DNA of 8,731 nt. It comes from Chromatiales bacterium (GTDB lineage Bacteria > Pseudomonadota > Gammaproteobacteria > JACCYU01). Positions 7,568 to 8,731 of the stretch are shown here, in pieces. Made by a program: the position numbers and the translations under genes. Below the pieces are notes generated by a model, which worked only from the letters and a program-made list of their open reading frames with translations, ran no database searches and had not been told where the DNA came from. How positions within the stretch are numbered: position 1 is the first letter of the stretch; each line of letters begins with the position of its first letter. Where the stretch lies: NCBI GenBank assembly GCA_031177845.1, contig JAPSGG010000039.1, forward strand, positions 1 to 8,731. Direction: 5' to 3'.

Positions 7568-7860
7568 TCATGCCAGCGGCCCAAATAGAGCAAGTCGCTC
7601 GCGGATCGCCGATTCTTCTTTGGGTAGATCGCTCGCAAGAAGATAGTCGACATACTCGAAGCCGGGCGCAACCGAGCAACCGACAAGGCTGTATGGACCG
7701 TGGGTCCGAGCAGCCTGCCACCAGCCCGCTGAAACAGCGTGCACCGCTTGGACCTCGCCTGATGCCGGTCAAGTCGCTTGCGATCGACGTTCACTGCCGG
7801 CGCGCGAATTCATAGCTTGATTTCCGTCACATTCACGCGTTCATGAGTAAGGCCGAACGG
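7568..7860 (-). pseudogene. Remnant of a Cupin_5 (DUF985) family gene
   Basis: The minus-strand frame ending with TGA at 7568-7570 is open for 66 codons (to 7768) and reads as the C-terminus of a Cupin_5 protein: GWWQAART, PYSLVGCSVAPGFEYVDYLL, then a helical end closing in LFGPLA. These match the family's GWWQAARP...YxLVGCTVAPGFEFxDFEL pattern. That frame has a stop just before (7769-7771) and no start codon. Further upstream, in another frame, THERVNVTEIKL (about 7813-7848) resembles the family's FHRVxxDEIWHF metal-site block but is followed by a TGA at 7810-7812. A middle piece, IASDLTG, sits in the third frame. The H-to-GWW distance (about 120 bases) is near that of intact members. Several frameshifts and stops make this a pseudogene. 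It ends about 40 bases before the cyclase start on the same strand, possibly a former operon partner. Confidence 0.78.
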
Positions 7861-7942
7861 TCGAATTGACGCTACACAAGTTCGCAGGCGGGCAGGTTTG
7901 GAATCCGGCGGATACAGTCCGTTATGAACTTTGTGGATTGTG

Positions 7943-8182
7943 ATGTGCGGGGGTCCTCTGGAAAATCTCAAACCTGGCCATAGCCCCCATAGCCACCTGG
8001 AGAGCTTGCTAGAAGAAGGTCATTTCGCGGTTACCGCCGAACTTTTCCCATCAGACTCCGCTGACTAGTAATCGATGTTCTGTCGTGCCCGAGCATTTGA
8101 TGGTTACACCGATGCGATAAACGCGACCGACAGTGCCGGCGCCAACTGCCATATGTCGAGCGTCGCCGCATGCGCTGTGCTA
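7943..8182 (+). pseudogene. 5' fragment of a methylenetetrahydrofolate reductase (MetF-family) gene
   Basis: One plus-strand frame starting at an ATG (7943) reads HSHLESLLEEGHFAVTAEL (7991-8044), then FPSDSAD, two consecutive stop codons TAG TAA (8066-8071), and then RARAFDGYTDAINATDSAG running into ANCHMSSVAACAV (8084-8179). These are the N-terminal strand 1 and strand 2/flavin-site motifs of MTHFR-family proteins, which read roughly F.VTAE..PPDSADP....RA....D.INATD..GAN.HMSS. The six codons between DSAD and RARA equal the number expected in intact relatives, so the stops come from substitutions, not an indel. After about 80 codons the similarity ceases at the stop codon of the convergent GreA/B gene; the remaining ~200 residues of the enzyme are absent. 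No ribosome site is visible before 7943, so the original start is uncertain. It cannot make a working enzyme. Confidence 0.82.
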
Positions 8183-8686
8183 TCGGCCTTCCTCCGGCAG
8201 CCCAACTTCTACTACTTCGAGTTCCAAGTCCCCAGCCGGACGCCGCCACACGACGGTATCACCCTTCCGCGCGCCGAGCAGGGCTTTTCCTAACGGCGAA
8301 ACCCAGCTAATAAGCCCGCGCTCCACAGCGGCCTCGTCCTCGCCCACCAGGGTGTAAGCGATTTCCTCGCCTTCTGGCGTGGCTACCGTGACCTGGCAAC
8401 CGAACGTGATTCGCTCTGGCGCTTCTGAGGGCGGTGGCACCAGCTTGGCCGACTCCACACGCGCTACAAAATAGCGGAGATCGCGCTCCACTGCCACGAG
8501 CCGCTCGCGAGCGGAACTCTGATGAAGCTGTCGGAGCATGGATCGTTCGCTGACCAGCTGTGCTACGCGCTGTTCCAGTAAAGCTAGCCCGCGCACGGTG
8601 ACGTAATTGGGGTGATCGCTCACCTGCCGCTCGGGCAGAGCAGCATTCTCGGCAAGATCGTCCTCTCTAACAAAGGCGCGGCTCAT
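8180..8686 (-). CDS. GreA/GreB-family transcription factor lacking the acidic tip
   Basis: This is a 168-residue protein that binds RNA polymerase through a GreA/GreB-type C-terminal domain. The N-terminus MSRAFVRED...LPER and DHPNYVTVRGLALLE is typical of a GreB-annotated branch found in Proteobacteria. Residues ~32-82 form the coiled-coil hairpin. It is about a dozen residues shorter than that of GreA and has SSARERLVAVERDLRYFVAR where GreA/GreB carry the catalytic GDLxENAEY acidic tip. The C-terminal FKBP-like domain (about 93-163) is well kept: YTLVGEDEA, GLISWVSPLGKALLG and GDTVVWRRPAG. The protein therefore probably enters the secondary channel without stimulating RNA cleavage, more like Rnk/Gfh1-type modulators; this is inference. 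The start at 8686 is preferred over 8725 because AAGGGG lies 5 bases before it and relatives begin MSRAF. The stop codon TAG abuts the MTHFR fragment. Confidence 0.9.
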   Translation of the reverse strand: MSRAFVREDDLAENAALPERQVSDHPNYVTVRGLALLEQRVAQLVSERSMLRQLHQSSARERLVAVERDLRYFVARVESAKLVPPPSEAPERITFGCQVTVATPEGEEIAYTLVGEDEAAVERGLISWVSPLGKALLGARKGDTVVWRRPAGDLELEVVEVGLPEEGR

Positions 8687-8691
8687 GTCGG

Positions 8692-8697
8692 CCCCTT
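8692..8697 (-). promoter_or_regulatory. Ribosome binding site of the GreA/B-family gene
   Basis: AAGGGG on the minus strand is 5 bases before the ATG at 8686. It supports this start over the upstream in-frame ATG at 8725. Confidence 0.5.
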
Positions 8698-8731
8698 GGA
8701 CATCAGCACTAAGACCTTGGCACATAGCTTG

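Noticed and set aside
1..8731. CRISPR array, tRNA/rRNA genes, insertion-sequence transposase or integrase
   Set aside because: No spaced direct repeats, cloverleaf, rRNA signature or transposase/integrase motif was seen on either strand.

Overview
The window is GC-rich (roughly 60%) and codes on both strands. The gene set is an Lhr-type giant helicase, a BtuCDF/FecBCDE-type uptake operon, an exported cyclase-family lipoprotein and a GreA/GreB paralogue. This suits a free-living proteobacterium, most likely gammaproteobacterial, but that assignment is inferred from gene content and style, not from a marker gene.

Layout from left to right. (1) Positions 1-3014 (+) hold the C-terminal two thirds of an Lhr helicase whose motor domains lie outside the window. 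(2) Positions 3015-3556 are non-coding and contain a nested palindromic element with ends of the AAATCCCCC...GGGGGATTT type. (3) Positions 3557-6336 (+) hold a compact three-gene ABC importer: substrate-binding lipoprotein, FecCD/BtuC-type permease and ATPase. Each gene overlaps the next by a few bases. (4) Positions 6447-7528 (-) hold an intact cyclase-family (kynurenine-formamidase-like) lipoprotein gene, followed in the same direction by wreckage of a SAM-dependent methyltransferase gene. (5) Positions 7568-7860 (-) hold the broken remains of a Cupin_5 (DUF985) gene just upstream of the cyclase. (6) Positions 7943-8182 (+) hold the first ~80 codons of a methylenetetrahydrofolate reductase gene, with two adjacent stop codons and an abrupt end exactly at the stop codon of the next gene. 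(7) Positions 8180-8686 (-) hold an intact GreA/GreB-family gene.

The importer genes work together. The lipoprotein captures a chelated metal or corrinoid (B12, haem or siderophore type) in the periplasm, and the permease and ATPase move it inward. No cobalamin riboswitch, Fur-like box or TonB-dependent receptor gene was seen beside them, so the substrate is open.

The least ordinary aspect is the right third. Between two intact genes (cyclase and GreA/B) and on either side of them lie three different decaying genes, recognised from protein motifs scattered over shifting frames. I see no transposase, integrase, CRISPR array, tRNA or rRNA. I did not find a convincing new biological system. The best leads are the three gene remnants, the sharp breakpoint at about 8180 and the palindromic repeat.
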